DNA of 64,000 nt from Streptomyces brasiliensis. Lineage in GTDB: Bacteria; Actinomycetota; Actinomycetes; Streptomycetales; Streptomycetaceae. Below the pieces are notes generated by a model. The model saw nothing but the letters and a program-made list of their open reading frames with translations. It was not told the origin of the DNA and searched no databases. Within the stretch, counting starts at the first letter, position 1; each line of letters starts with the position of its first letter. Where the stretch lies: the NCBI RefSeq assembly GCF_014647875.1, contig NZ_BMQA01000013.1:62001-126000 (forward strand), in the 5' to 3' direction. Shown piece by piece: positions 1 through 7,455 of the stretch. Position numbers and translations under genes: made by a program.

Positions 1-21
1 GCCAGCCCCGTACCTCCCGGT

Positions 22-48
22 CGATGCGCGACGACCGGCCGCGCATCG
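22..48. other. inverted repeat near window start
   Basis: Arms CGATGCGCG (22-30) and CGCGCATCG (40-48) form a perfect 9-bp stem with a 9-nt loop. It could terminate a gene left of the window or be an operator. No gene is supported between here and the acetyltransferase start at 268; the open frames in that stretch look like chance GC-rich frames. Confidence 0.4.
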
Positions 49-267
49 TTCGCACATTCCCACGCTACGCCCGGCACCCGGACACCGCCGCGGAGAAAAA
101 CGGTGGACGCGCGCGTCCCGGCCCGCATAGCGTCTGCCCACACGCCCTGACAGACGGAGGGAGGCGAGTGCCGTGCGACGCACATCCATTCAGCGCTCCC
201 TCCCCGTATCCCGGGCGTGCCACGTCTGACCCGACCGGGAGCGCACCACGCGATCCCGGAGGATTCC

Positions 268-1176
268 ATGACCGATCCGGTCATCCACACGCTCGACGAG
301 AACTCGGCAGCGCTCTTCGACGCACTGCCCGACCCGCTGCACACCCGTGAGGCGCTCCGTTCGGCTCGGCACCGCCCCGACTGGAAGCGCGTCGCCCTGC
401 GCGACGGCACGGTGGTGGCACGCGCCGCCTGGTGGGGCGGGCCGGACGACGCCGAGCCCATCGTCGTCGACTGGTTCGACGTGGCCGAGGGCGAGGAGGA
501 GGCCGGCGCACAGCTGTTGCGCACGGCCCCCTGGCCGGCCCGCGACCTGGAGCTGAACCTGCCCAACGGCTGGCGCGAGGCGCCCGCGCTGCGGGCCGCC
601 GCCGAGGCCCGTTTCACCGCCGCGCGGGCGGCCGGCTACGAGCTGCTGGTGGAGCGCTTCCAGTACCGCTGGACGCCCGCCTGCGGGCTGCCCGAGCGGC
701 CCGGCCGTCTCGTCTTCCGGCCCGAGCCGGACGACGCCGTGTTCTTCGACGCGCTGCGCCGCATCCACTCCGTCACCCTGGACGCCCACGCGCGCGACGC
801 CATCGAGAGCGGGGGAGTGGACCGGGCGGCGCAGGAGGAGATCGACTTCTTCCGCTGGTGCCCGTCCCCGCGCGCGTGGTGGCAGGTCGCGCACACGCCG
901 GACGGCGAGTTCGTCGGCATCCACATTCCCGCGCACAACCCGGAGACCCCGTGCATCGGCTTCATCGGGGTCGTACCGGAACGGCGCGGACACGGATACG
1001 CCTACGACCTCCTCGTCGAGTGCACCCGCCATCTGGTCGAGCACGGCGCCGAGCTGATCGCCGCCTCCACGGACCAGGGCAACTTCCCGATGGCCGCGCA
1101 CTTCGCCAAGGCCGGGTATCCCGTCGTGCGCGAGCGCGTCAACTTCCGGGTCCCGGCCGATGTCAGTGCCGGCTGA
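268..1176 (+). CDS. GNAT family N-acetyltransferase
   Basis: A 302-residue protein. The start at 268 is chosen because GGAGG lies 5 bases upstream, although the frame is open further 5'. The C-terminal part carries the GNAT acetyl-CoA pyrophosphate loop (VVPERRGHGYAYDLL, about residues 233-247), followed by an N-x(2)-M-A-x(2)-F segment typical of the fold's last helix. The N-terminal half looks like a degenerate GNAT-like lobe, as in two-lobed actinobacterial GNATs. It presumably transfers an acetyl group from acetyl-CoA to an amine; the substrate cannot be inferred. It is followed 43 bp later by a same-strand hypothetical gene. Confidence 0.85.
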   Translation: MTDPVIHTLDENSAALFDALPDPLHTREALRSARHRPDWKRVALRDGTVVARAAWWGGPDDAEPIVVDWFDVAEGEEEAGAQLLRTAPWPARDLELNLPNGWREAPALRAAAEARFTAARAAGYELLVERFQYRWTPACGLPERPGRLVFRPEPDDAVFFDALRRIHSVTLDAHARDAIESGGVDRAAQEEIDFFRWCPSPRAWWQVAHTPDGEFVGIHIPAHNPETPCIGFIGVVPERRGHGYAYDLLVECTRHLVEHGAELIAASTDQGNFPMAAHFAKAGYPVVRERVNFRVPADVSAG

Positions 1177-1219
1177 CATGCTGACCGGGCGGTGATCGAC
1201 GGCGGACGGCGGAGGCGGG

Positions 1220-1606
1220 ATGGGGTTCGACGGTGAGATCTGGCGCGTGGACAGCGGCGCGGAACGCGTCGGCGAGATCCTGATCGACGAGGCCGACTTC
1301 CCCTGGCTGTCCGGGAGATTCACTCCCGGACCCGCCTTCGCCGCCGTTGGGGACCTCTTCTCCCGTGAACTCGTCCTGGCCGGCCAGGACGACGACGCGC
1401 ACTGGGAGAAGTGGGAGGAGGTCTACGACGAGATCCAGCGTCGTGTGTCGCTGTCCTCGCCGGACGGACCCGTGCCCGAGTTCCTCCTGCACATCGAGGG
1501 CGACCGGGCCTGGTTCCGGTGGAGCGACGAGCCGTTCGAGAAGGACGGAGCCTGGCCGCCGGTCAGCACGGCGGGTGCGCGCACCCGCCGTGGACCGTCG
1601 TTGTCG
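1220..1606 (+). CDS. hypothetical protein, probably lacking its native stop
   Basis: An ATG at 1220 opens a frame whose first ~115 codons read like a real protein: acidic, tryptophan-rich, with repeated E/D-W segments such as HWEKWEEVYDEIQRRV and WFRWSDEPFEKDGA. After about position 1565 the composition changes. The frame then runs antisense through the neighbouring oxidoreductase to a stop at 2597-2599, giving 459 codons. I end the feature at the last base before the opposing gene's stop, because only that part is supported. No stop occurs in any forward frame before 1607, so the native 3' end was probably lost. No family is recognised. Confidence 0.45.
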
Positions 1607-2485
1607 TCAGCCGACCAGCAGCGCTTCGGCGGCGGCGAGGATCTCGCTCACGCGCTGCCCGAAGGCGGCGTCGCACGGATGCGGCCGGCCCGTGCGCGCG
1701 GCGGACAGCAGGGCGTCCACGGCACGGCCGTAGGCGGACAGCGCTCCGTCGGCGGCTTCCGGCAGCGAGGTCACCCCGGCCTCGCCCCGCAGTTCCACGG
1801 TGGCACCGGCCGCCGCCGGCGGAGCCGTGAGGCTCAGCGTCAGAGTGCTGGAGGCACCGCCGAGGTGGTCGAGGACCAGGTGAGCGGTGTCACCGGGCCC
1901 GGAGGCCGCGGCGGCCACGCGCCGTACGTCGCCCAGCACCGGAAGGAGCACGGACAGGGCGTGCGGGCCGACGTCCCAGAGGGCGCCCTTCTCGCGGCGC
2001 CACGGCGACGCGCCGAACGGGCTGTCCGTCGTGAACACCGCGCCGAGCCACTCCGCCCGAGCCGTGAACCAACCGCCCCTGTCCGCCTGTTCGGCGATCC
2101 AAGCGTCGGCCTCGGGCTGGAAACGGGTCGTGAGGAACACCACCGAGGCGACCCCCGACTCCTGTGCCGCCTCGACGACCGCCCGGCCCCTCTCGACCGA
2201 CACCGCAAGGGGCTTGTCCAGGAGCAGATGGCAGCCCGCGCGGGCGGCGCGCTCGGCGAGGGGAGCCTGTACGTCCGGCGGCAGCGCCACCGCGACCGCG
2301 TCCACCTCGGCCAACAGGGCGTCCACGGCGTCGTAGGGCCGGGTGCCATGGAGATCCGCCAGCTCCTTGGCGGTGTCGGCCCGCCGCCCCCACACTCCTG
2401 CGAACTCCACCCCCTCGTGCCCGCCGAGAGCGGGTGCGTGGACCATCTGTGCCCAGGGGCCGGTGCCGAGCAGTCCGATGCGCAT
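1607..2485 (-). CDS. Gfo/Idh/MocA family oxidoreductase
   Basis: A 292-residue NAD(P)-dependent oxidoreductase. The start is placed at 2485 (MRIGLLGTGPWAQ) with GGAAAGG upstream. A longer in-frame ATG at 2515 would put extra residues before the Rossmann strand. The N-terminal GxGxxA-like motif (GLLGTGPWA) binds the dinucleotide. The central LLDKPLAV matches the conserved E/D-K-P motif of the family, whose lysine acts in catalysis. Members oxidise or reduce sugars and polyols; the substrate here is unknown. It is convergent with the 1220 gene and divergent from the methyltransferase at 2651. Confidence 0.88.
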   Translation of the reverse strand: MRIGLLGTGPWAQMVHAPALGGHEGVEFAGVWGRRADTAKELADLHGTRPYDAVDALLAEVDAVAVALPPDVQAPLAERAARAGCHLLLDKPLAVSVERGRAVVEAAQESGVASVVFLTTRFQPEADAWIAEQADRGGWFTARAEWLGAVFTTDSPFGASPWRREKGALWDVGPHALSVLLPVLGDVRRVAAAASGPGDTAHLVLDHLGGASSTLTLSLTAPPAAAGATVELRGEAGVTSLPEAADGALSAYGRAVDALLSAARTGRPHPCDAAFGQRVSEILAAAEALLVG

Positions 2486-2650
2486 GGCGCTGCCTTTCCA
2501 CGGAGTCGCACTCAAGACCGACGCGGAAGGCCGGTCGCCAGGGAGCGTTTCACGGATCGTCCGTTCGTGGGCTTACCGGGAAGAATGCCGAGTCTCTAGG
2601 ATGTACTCCCTGTAATCACCGGGCAGTTGACACGGTAGAGACCGGGAGCG

Positions 2651-3469
2651 ATGCACATGGTTGAGCAGCCGTCCCAAGAGATCGACCCCAGTGTGCCGAC
2701 GGCCGCGCGCATGTACGACTACTACCTGGGCGGCAAGGACAACTACGCCGCCGACCGGGCGGCGGTCGAGGAGCTCGACAAGGTCGTGCCCAGCACCCGG
2801 CGACTGGCGATCAACAACCGTCGCTTCCTCCAGCGCGTCGTCGGCACCCTGGTGAAGGACTACGGCATCCGGCAGTTCCTCGACCACGGATCCGGCCTGC
2901 CCACGCAGAACAACGTGCACCAGGTGGCCCAGAGCATCGACCCCACCGCCCACGTGGTGTACGTCGACAACGATCCGATGGTGCTGGTCCACGGCCGGGC
3001 CCTGCTCGAGCAGGACGACCGCACGGCCGTCATCCACGCCGACATGCGGGACACCGACCTGATCTTCTCGCACTCCGAGACGCAGCGGCTGATCGACTTC
3101 TCCCAGCCGGTGGCCGTGCTCTTCAACTCGGTCATGCACTGCATCCCGGACAGTGACACCGACGGTCCGCTCGCACTGGCCCGCAGGGTGAAGGAGCGGC
3201 TGGCCCCCGGCAGCATCATGCTGATGTGCCAGCTGGTCAGTGAGGACCCCGAAGTACGCAAGTTCGTCACCGACTTCATGGACCAGGCCACTCAGGGCAA
3301 CTGGGGCCGCGTCCGCGAGGAGGAGGACGTCGCCCAGCTCTTCGAGGGCCTGGAGATCCTTGAGCCGGGACTCGTCGAGGTGTCGACGTGGCGCCCGGAC
3401 ACCGAGGTGGCACCCCGTCAGCTCACCCATGAGTGGATCGAGTTCGGCGGTGTCGGCCGCATCGTCTAG
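2651..3469 (+). CDS. SAM-dependent methyltransferase, DUF574 (PF04672) family
   Basis: A 272-residue protein with the DUF574 signature: the N-terminal PTAARMYDYYLGGKDNYAADR block (residues ~16-36), then QFLDHGSGLPTQNNVHQVA (SAM-binding motif I region) and VVYVDNDPMVLVHGRALL (acidic motif II). This family is abundant in Streptomyces and is often found beside XRE-DUF5753/DUF397 regulators, as here, where an XRE gene is convergent 62 bp away. The methyl acceptor is unknown. A second, broken copy of the same family lies at 13555-14063. Confidence 0.88.
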   Translation: MHMVEQPSQEIDPSVPTAARMYDYYLGGKDNYAADRAAVEELDKVVPSTRRLAINNRRFLQRVVGTLVKDYGIRQFLDHGSGLPTQNNVHQVAQSIDPTAHVVYVDNDPMVLVHGRALLEQDDRTAVIHADMRDTDLIFSHSETQRLIDFSQPVAVLFNSVMHCIPDSDTDGPLALARRVKERLAPGSIMLMCQLVSEDPEVRKFVTDFMDQATQGNWGRVREEEDVAQLFEGLEILEPGLVEVSTWRPDTEVAPRQLTHEWIEFGGVGRIV

Positions 3470-3489
3470 ACCGACCTGTCGGAACGTAG

Positions 3490-3513
3490 GGCGGCCGTGC
3501 GTGTACGGCCCCC
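3490..3513. terminator. bidirectional terminator between convergent genes
   Basis: GGCCGT (3493-3498) and ACGGCC (3505-3510) form a stem whose flanks extend with G-rich and C-rich sequence. It sits between the ends of the methyltransferase (3469) and the XRE regulator (3531), the expected place for a shared terminator. Confidence 0.5.
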
Positions 3514-3530
3514 CCTCGTGTTAACGGTGT

Positions 3531-4451
3531 TCACGACGCCGGGTAGCGTTCCTCCATGATCTTCGCGAGCAGTTCGATGGACTGCCGCGGCTGGAGCGCC
3601 TCGTCGGCCAGCCGGTCCAGCGCGACCCGGTACTCCTCGGTCTCGTCGCGGTCCTCGAGGAAGTTGGCGCTGCGGATGTGCTCCAGGTAGACCACGTCGG
3701 GCAGATCCAGGCCGCCGAACCGCAGATAGGTGACCGGGATCGCGGGCGCCGACGCGTTCGTCACGTCCAACGGGACGATCTGCACCGTCACATGCCGGCG
3801 CTGGGCCATGTCCAGCAGATGCGCGAGCTGCTCGCGCATCACGTCCGGGCCGCCCAGGACGCGCAGCAGCACCGACTCGTCGATGATCGCCCACAGTTGG
3901 GGAGCGCCCTCGCGCTGCAGCAACCGGGCTCGGCGCGTGCGCAGTTCGACCCGCCGGCGCACCTCGCTCTCGGGAGCCGTCGGCAGGCCACGCTTCACCA
4001 CGGCGCGCGTGTAGGCGGGGGTCTGCAGCAGACCGGGCACGTACTGGATCTCGAAGGTACGGATCGCGGCGGCCGCCTCCTGGAGGCCCACCAGCCGGTC
4101 GAACCACTCGGGCATCAGCCGCTTGTCGTACCGCTGCCACCAGCCGGGCTCACCGGCCCGCTTGAGGAGCCTGAGCAGGACCGAGGACTCGTACTCGTCC
4201 GTGCCGTACAGCTTCAGCAGGGCGTGCACGTCCGCCTCGGTCGGGGGCTTGCGGCCCTTGCCCGACTCGATGCGCGACAGCTTCGCCGCACTGAAACCGA
4301 GGGCGCGCGCCGCCTGGTCCTGAGCGAGGCCCGCGTCCTCACGGAAGCCCGTCAGCTGCACACCGACCAGCATTTTCAGCAAAGTCGGCGCGGGCTCGAC
4401 GCGGTCCAGATAGGGTTCCAGGCGGGAGACACGAGGTGACTCGGCTGACAT
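3531..4451 (-). CDS. XRE-family transcriptional regulator with DUF5753 domain
   Basis: A 306-residue Scr1-type regulator. The helix-turn-helix lies at about residues 36-66 (DAGLAQDQAARALGFSAAKL plus RIESGKG). The remaining ~190 residues are the DUF5753 domain: EIQYVPGLLQTPAYTRAV, then a long C-terminal part with DVVYLEHIRSA. In Streptomyces such proteins pair with small DUF397 proteins, and several pairs control development or antibiotic production (WhiJ-type systems). Here the DUF397 partner lies 95 bp upstream on the same strand, the reverse of the more usual regulator-first order. A palindrome at 4889-4904 is a candidate operator. Confidence 0.9.
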   Translation of the reverse strand: MSAESPRVSRLEPYLDRVEPAPTLLKMLVGVQLTGFREDAGLAQDQAARALGFSAAKLSRIESGKGRKPPTEADVHALLKLYGTDEYESSVLLRLLKRAGEPGWWQRYDKRLMPEWFDRLVGLQEAAAAIRTFEIQYVPGLLQTPAYTRAVVKRGLPTAPESEVRRRVELRTRRARLLQREGAPQLWAIIDESVLLRVLGGPDVMREQLAHLLDMAQRRHVTVQIVPLDVTNASAPAIPVTYLRFGGLDLPDVVYLEHIRSANFLEDRDETEEYRVALDRLADEALQPRQSIELLAKIMEERYPAS

Positions 4452-4546
4452 TCTGGCTCCCAGCAGACCGGTGGCATCGCGGTCAGGCTAGCGCACACGG
4501 CACTCCCCGGCCCATGTCCTCGACAGGTATGGGCCGTTGTGATCGA

Positions 4547-4804
4547 TCAGCGGTGCGCGGTCGCGTCCGGCTGGACCAGGTGGTCGAACTCGCCCTCCTT
4601 CGCGCCCGCCAGGAAAGCGGCCAGTTCGGCGGATGTGTAGACGAGTGCGGGACCGTCGGGGTCGCGGGAGTTGCGGAGCGCTATGGCCCCGTCGACCAGA
4701 GGCGCGACCTCGACGCAGTTGCCCTCGGCATTGCTGCGCCGGCTCTTGATCCATCGGGCGTCCAGCGAGCTGGCTCGCACTCCGTTCGGCACTGGCGACA
4801 CCAC
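4547..4804 (-). CDS. DUF397 domain-containing protein
   Basis: An 85-residue protein with the DUF397 core: WIKSRRSNAEGNCVEVAPL (residues 18-36), then IALRNSRDPDGPALVYT and a C-terminal AAFLAGAKEGEFD helix. DUF397 proteins are small partners of XRE-DUF5753 regulators and are thought to antagonise them. It is transcribed ahead of the XRE gene on the same strand, with a 95-bp gap, and diverges from the HEAT-like gene at 4986. Confidence 0.88.
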   Translation of the reverse strand: MVSPVPNGVRASSLDARWIKSRRSNAEGNCVEVAPLVDGAIALRNSRDPDGPALVYTSAELAAFLAGAKEGEFDHLVQPDATAHR

Positions 4805-4888
4805 GACCTCCTTGCGTTTTCACGACCCGCGTGCCGCGACGCCGCCCCGCGGGCCCTACTGTTCCCTACCCAGTTTTCGCGCAATTTC

Positions 4889-4904
4889 CCGTGCAATTGC
4901 ACGG
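4889..4904. promoter_or_regulatory. 16-bp perfect palindrome, candidate XRE operator
   Basis: CCGTGCAATTGCACGG is a perfect palindrome in the region between the DUF397 gene and the divergent gene at 4986. It covers the candidate -35 box TTGCAC (4897-4902). A related half site (GCGCAATTTCC) lies 10 bases to the left. Binding by the XRE protein is inference. Confidence 0.6.
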
Positions 4905-4926
4905 AGGCTCCGTCGGCGTGGATAAT
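4897..4926 (+). promoter_or_regulatory. candidate sigma-70-type promoter for the 4986 gene
   Basis: TTGCAC at 4897-4902 and GATAAT at 4921-4926 with an 18-bp spacer resemble a principal-sigma promoter. It would start transcription near 4933, about 50 bases before the GTG start at 4986. The -35 box lies inside the palindrome at 4889-4904, so a protein bound there would block the promoter. Confidence 0.5.
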
Positions 4927-4985
4927 AGCCTCGACGTCAACCCACGTGCTGACGTCTCGACCTGACGCCGATTCAGGGAGATGTC

Positions 4986-5537
4986 GTGTCATCGCCAGCG
5001 CACCGGACGAACCCTGCCAGCACACGGCGGACCGAGCATGCGGCGGCACCGTTCAACGCCTTGGGGGCCGAACCGCTGTCGACCGTGGGCGACGTGCCAT
5101 GGCACGAGATCAAGGACTCCACGGGATCGGCGGAGGGCATCCCGCTGCTCCTCCGCGCGATCGCCTGGGGCGCCCCCGAAGCGGCCCGGGGCGCAGTCGG
5201 TCAACTGCGGGACCGTATCTGCCAGTACGGCTTCGTCGTCGAGCAGGCCACGGCCGCCACCGTTCCCTTCCTGTGGGAACTGGCCCAGCTGCCCGGTGTC
5301 ACGTGTCGTGCACAGATCATCGAGCTGCTCGGCGGCATCGCCGCCGCACGGCAGTGGGAGGACACGGCGGCCGTCTATCCCAAACTGCTCAACCACCGCG
5401 AGAACCACGTGGTGTGGGAGCGCGAGGCCCGCGAGGCCGTACGGTCCCGGCGCGGCCTCATCCGCCAACTCGCGGTGGGCGAGAGCGCCGAGATCGCCAA
5501 GGCCGCGAGGGAGCTCGCCCGTGCGATCGGCGAGTAG
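4986..5537 (+). CDS. HEAT-repeat-like hypothetical protein
   Basis: A 183-residue protein starting at GTG 4986, with AGGGAG 5-6 bases upstream. After a ~35-residue variable N-terminus it is all-helical in appearance, with alanine/leucine-rich helix pairs (IPLLLRAIAWGAPEAARGAV; TAATVPFLWELAQLPGV; RAQIIELLGGIAAARQW) resembling degenerate HEAT/Armadillo repeats found in other Streptomyces hypotheticals. No catalytic motif is visible. The shared upstream region with the XRE/DUF397 pair suggests the regulator may control it. The function is unknown. Confidence 0.7.
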   Translation: MSSPAHRTNPASTRRTEHAAAPFNALGAEPLSTVGDVPWHEIKDSTGSAEGIPLLLRAIAWGAPEAARGAVGQLRDRICQYGFVVEQATAATVPFLWELAQLPGVTCRAQIIELLGGIAAARQWEDTAAVYPKLLNHRENHVVWEREAREAVRSRRGLIRQLAVGESAEIAKAARELARAIGE

Positions 5538-5725
5538 CCGCCGACTCCAGTGTCCGAGCGGCGCGGCCATGTCGCCCGACTCGAGTCGGGTGAAGGGGGC
5601 CAGAGCGGCGCCGATGGGCCGACGTCAAGTTCCATGGGGGAATCTCCACCGAACCCGACTCTGATCCTTACACTCATCAACCGTGCCCATGCTGATGGGC
5701 CGTTGTCGGAAAGGCGCAGACGCGA

Positions 5726-5947
5726 GTGTTCCAGGATTCCCCCATCTACGACCGGCTCGTCGCGGAACGCGGCGACATACCCGCGGGCGTGCGAAGAGAG
5801 GCCGACCGCCTGCATCGGGAGGTGGAGATGGTCATGATGCCCCTGCGGTCGCTGGGTCGCGCACCCGGCGCCCAGCTGCCGCCGCCCGTGGGTCCGGTCG
5901 CCGAGTGGCAGCGCGTTCCCCTGCCGCCGGGCGGCGGCGTGTTCTGA
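5726..5947 (+). CDS. small hypothetical protein next to the graspetide ligase
   Basis: A 73-residue protein from GTG 5726 (GGAAAGG about 11 bases upstream). The first 45 residues are charged and helical (IYDRLVAERGDIPAGVRREA, RLHREVEMVMMPLRSL). The tail is proline-rich and ends PLPPGGGVF. It is convergent with the ATP-grasp ligase, with 15 bp between the stops. No family is recognised. The spacing and coding-like composition suggest a real gene, but a role in the graspetide locus is not established. Confidence 0.6.
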   Translation: MFQDSPIYDRLVAERGDIPAGVRREADRLHREVEMVMMPLRSLGRAPGAQLPPPVGPVAEWQRVPLPPGGGVF

Positions 5948-5962
5948 GGCCGGGAGGTGCGG

Positions 5963-6943
5963 TCAGGGGTCCGACCTCCGCGAGCCACCCGGGGTGCGCG
6001 TCCTGCCCGTCCCGTGCGTGAGCCACTCCGCGATGGTGCCGGCGATCGGCTGGCCGGTGTCCATCTCGACGAACCCGAACTGCCCCGACTGGTTGCACTC
6101 CAGGAACCACCAGATCCCGTCGGAGTCCTCGGCGAAGTCGAAGGCCCCGTAGGCGAGTTCGGCACTCGTCATATAGGCCTGGACGGCCACCGTGACCCGC
6201 GGGGGCACGTCCACCGGAAGCCACGGGGACGTGGACGGGGTGAAGCGGACATCGACGTCGTCGGGGTGCGCGTCCGCGGCGACGGCCTTCCGGGCCGCCA
6301 GCAGACGCTCGCCCACGACCGTCAGCCGGATGTCGGCACGCTTGGCCACGCGTCGCTGCAGCAGCGTCGGGCCGAAGGCGACGGCCGCGAAGTCCGCGTC
6401 CGGAGCCACCCGGCTGGTGGGCACCGCGCGCGGCGGCTCCTGGGGATGGGCGCCGGAGACCGGCTTGACCACCAGGTCCGGGAAGCGCTCCGCGAACTCC
6501 CTCGCCGCCTGAGGAAAGGTCGTGATCAGGGTCGCCGGCACGGGCAGCCCGCTGAGCTGGGCGAGCCGGAGCTGCCAGGGCTTGTGGCGGGCGCGCCGGG
6601 CCGCATCCGGATCGTTCATCCAGCGGGCGTCGGTGCCGCGCAGCATGCCGTACAGCGCCTGTGAGGACTCCTCCGTCAGCCAGGCCGACGGCTGAGCGGC
6701 GCGGGAGGCCGCGACGCCCGGCCTGCGCACCCAGACGGAGCGCAGGCCGTTCATGCTCACGAGGCGGTCCCCGACGGACAGATGCCCGCGGCTGACGCCC
6801 TGCACGAACTCGCCGGACAGGGCGACCCCGCTGGTGAGGTCGGCGGGATCGAGGCGGACCACGGGCACGCCGGACTCATGGAGCCGGAGGACCACCATGT
6901 CCGCGGTCACGTCCTCTTCACTGGTCAGGATGAGCACGGTCAT
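5963..6943 (-). CDS. tgmB: ATP-grasp ribosomal peptide maturase (graspetide ligase)
   Basis: A 326-residue ATP-grasp enzyme of the TgmB/SAV_5884 type, which forms side-chain ester or amide crosslinks in a ribosomal precursor peptide (graspetides, or omega-ester peptides). The N-terminal pre-ATP-grasp lobe (1-110) includes VWVRRPG at 71-77. ATP-grasp features follow: K160 in VVKPVSG, the hinge LLQRRV (194-199), DIRLTVVG (204-211, substrate-side D/R motif), D269 in YGAFDF, and E282/N284 in LECNQSGQFGF for metal binding. It starts 13 bp after the precursor gene, so the two form an operon. The PIMT-like methyltransferase found in some tgm loci is not seen within this window's flanks. Confidence 0.9.
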   Translation of the reverse strand: MTVLILTSEEDVTADMVVLRLHESGVPVVRLDPADLTSGVALSGEFVQGVSRGHLSVGDRLVSMNGLRSVWVRRPGVAASRAAQPSAWLTEESSQALYGMLRGTDARWMNDPDAARRARHKPWQLRLAQLSGLPVPATLITTFPQAAREFAERFPDLVVKPVSGAHPQEPPRAVPTSRVAPDADFAAVAFGPTLLQRRVAKRADIRLTVVGERLLAARKAVAADAHPDDVDVRFTPSTSPWLPVDVPPRVTVAVQAYMTSAELAYGAFDFAEDSDGIWWFLECNQSGQFGFVEMDTGQPIAGTIAEWLTHGTGRTRTPGGSRRSDP

Positions 6944-6956
6944 CGGGGGTCCGCGG

Positions 6957-7148
6957 TCAGTCGTCGAAGTGCGTCTTGGAACCCGCGGTGGAGGTCGTGG
7001 TCCCCAGAGCTCTCAGGGTCGCGTGGTCCGTGGCGGCGATGCGACCGTCGGGGAGTATGTTCAACTGCAGTCCGGAGTCGTACATGTATGGAGTGCTGAC
7101 TTCCAACTGCACAGCCGGGCGCGCGTAGTCGAGCGTGAACGGTTGCAT
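6957..7148 (-). CDS. tgmA: putative ATP-grasp-modified RiPP precursor peptide
   Basis: A 63-residue precursor. The leader carries the family's PFTLDYARP motif (residues 3-11). A conserved-looking middle follows (YMYDSGLQLNILPDGRIA, 21-38). The presumed core is the C-terminal ~15 residues: TTTST (50-54), then AGSKTHFDD. The only acidic residues of the core are the terminal D62 and D63, with T50, T51, T52, S53, T54, S57 and T59 as possible hydroxyl partners. Predicted chemistry, by analogy with known graspetides, is ester formation between Asp and Thr/Ser. GGGAGAGG lies just upstream of the ATG at 7148. A -10-like TATAAG (minus strand, 7178-7183) lies about 30 bp upstream. Confidence 0.88.
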   Translation of the reverse strand: MQPFTLDYARPAVQLEVSTPYMYDSGLQLNILPDGRIAATDHATLRALGTTTSTAGSKTHFDD

Positions 7149-7207
7149 GGCCTCTCCCTGGTTCGGCTTCCATGCACTTATACGATTCGAACGAGTGGTT
7201 GGTTTCC

Positions 7208-7396
7208 TTACTCTCCGTAATCCCAGTCCGAATTAAGGACGCGACGAAACGTCGTTACGTTGCACAGCCTGTTCGGCATGCCCGTCCGGCATGACACTCC
7301 GGACTCCGTGCGGGGAACGGTGACCCGGAGCCGGACGTCACTGCAGGACGGCGTGGGGACCGGCAGGGCGTCCGGTGGCAGGACGGTTGTGGACAT
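7208..7396 (-). CDS. candidate 62-residue ORF upstream of the graspetide precursor
   Basis: An ATG at 7396 opens a 62-codon frame ending 59 bp before the precursor gene, on the same strand. It has three cysteines well before its end and finishes NSDWDYGE. The first 45 codons have strongly GC-biased third positions (about 39 of 45 by eye), as coding DNA here does, but the ribosome binding site is weak. No family is recognised. It could be a small gene of the locus or a chance frame. Apart from this frame and the precursor's promoter, nothing is seen in the ~300-bp gap 7149-7455. Confidence 0.3.
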   Translation of the reverse strand: MSTTVLPPDALPVPTPSCSDVRLRVTVPRTESGVSCRTGMPNRLCNVTTFRRVLNSDWDYGE

Positions 7397-7455
7397 GACC
7401 GACCAGCCCGACGACCCAGGCCTCGGACGAAGGCGAGTGGAAGGCAGGTTGGAGG

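Noticed and set aside
2546..2566. ACGGA-N3-TCCGT inverted repeat between divergent genes
   Set aside because: Arms of 5 bp are expected by chance at this GC content, and it does not match the CGGAC-N4-GTCCG set.
7190..7200. TTCGAATC-like sequence resembling a tRNA T-loop
   Set aside because: No acceptor or anticodon stems can be formed around it; it lies in the graspetide promoter region.
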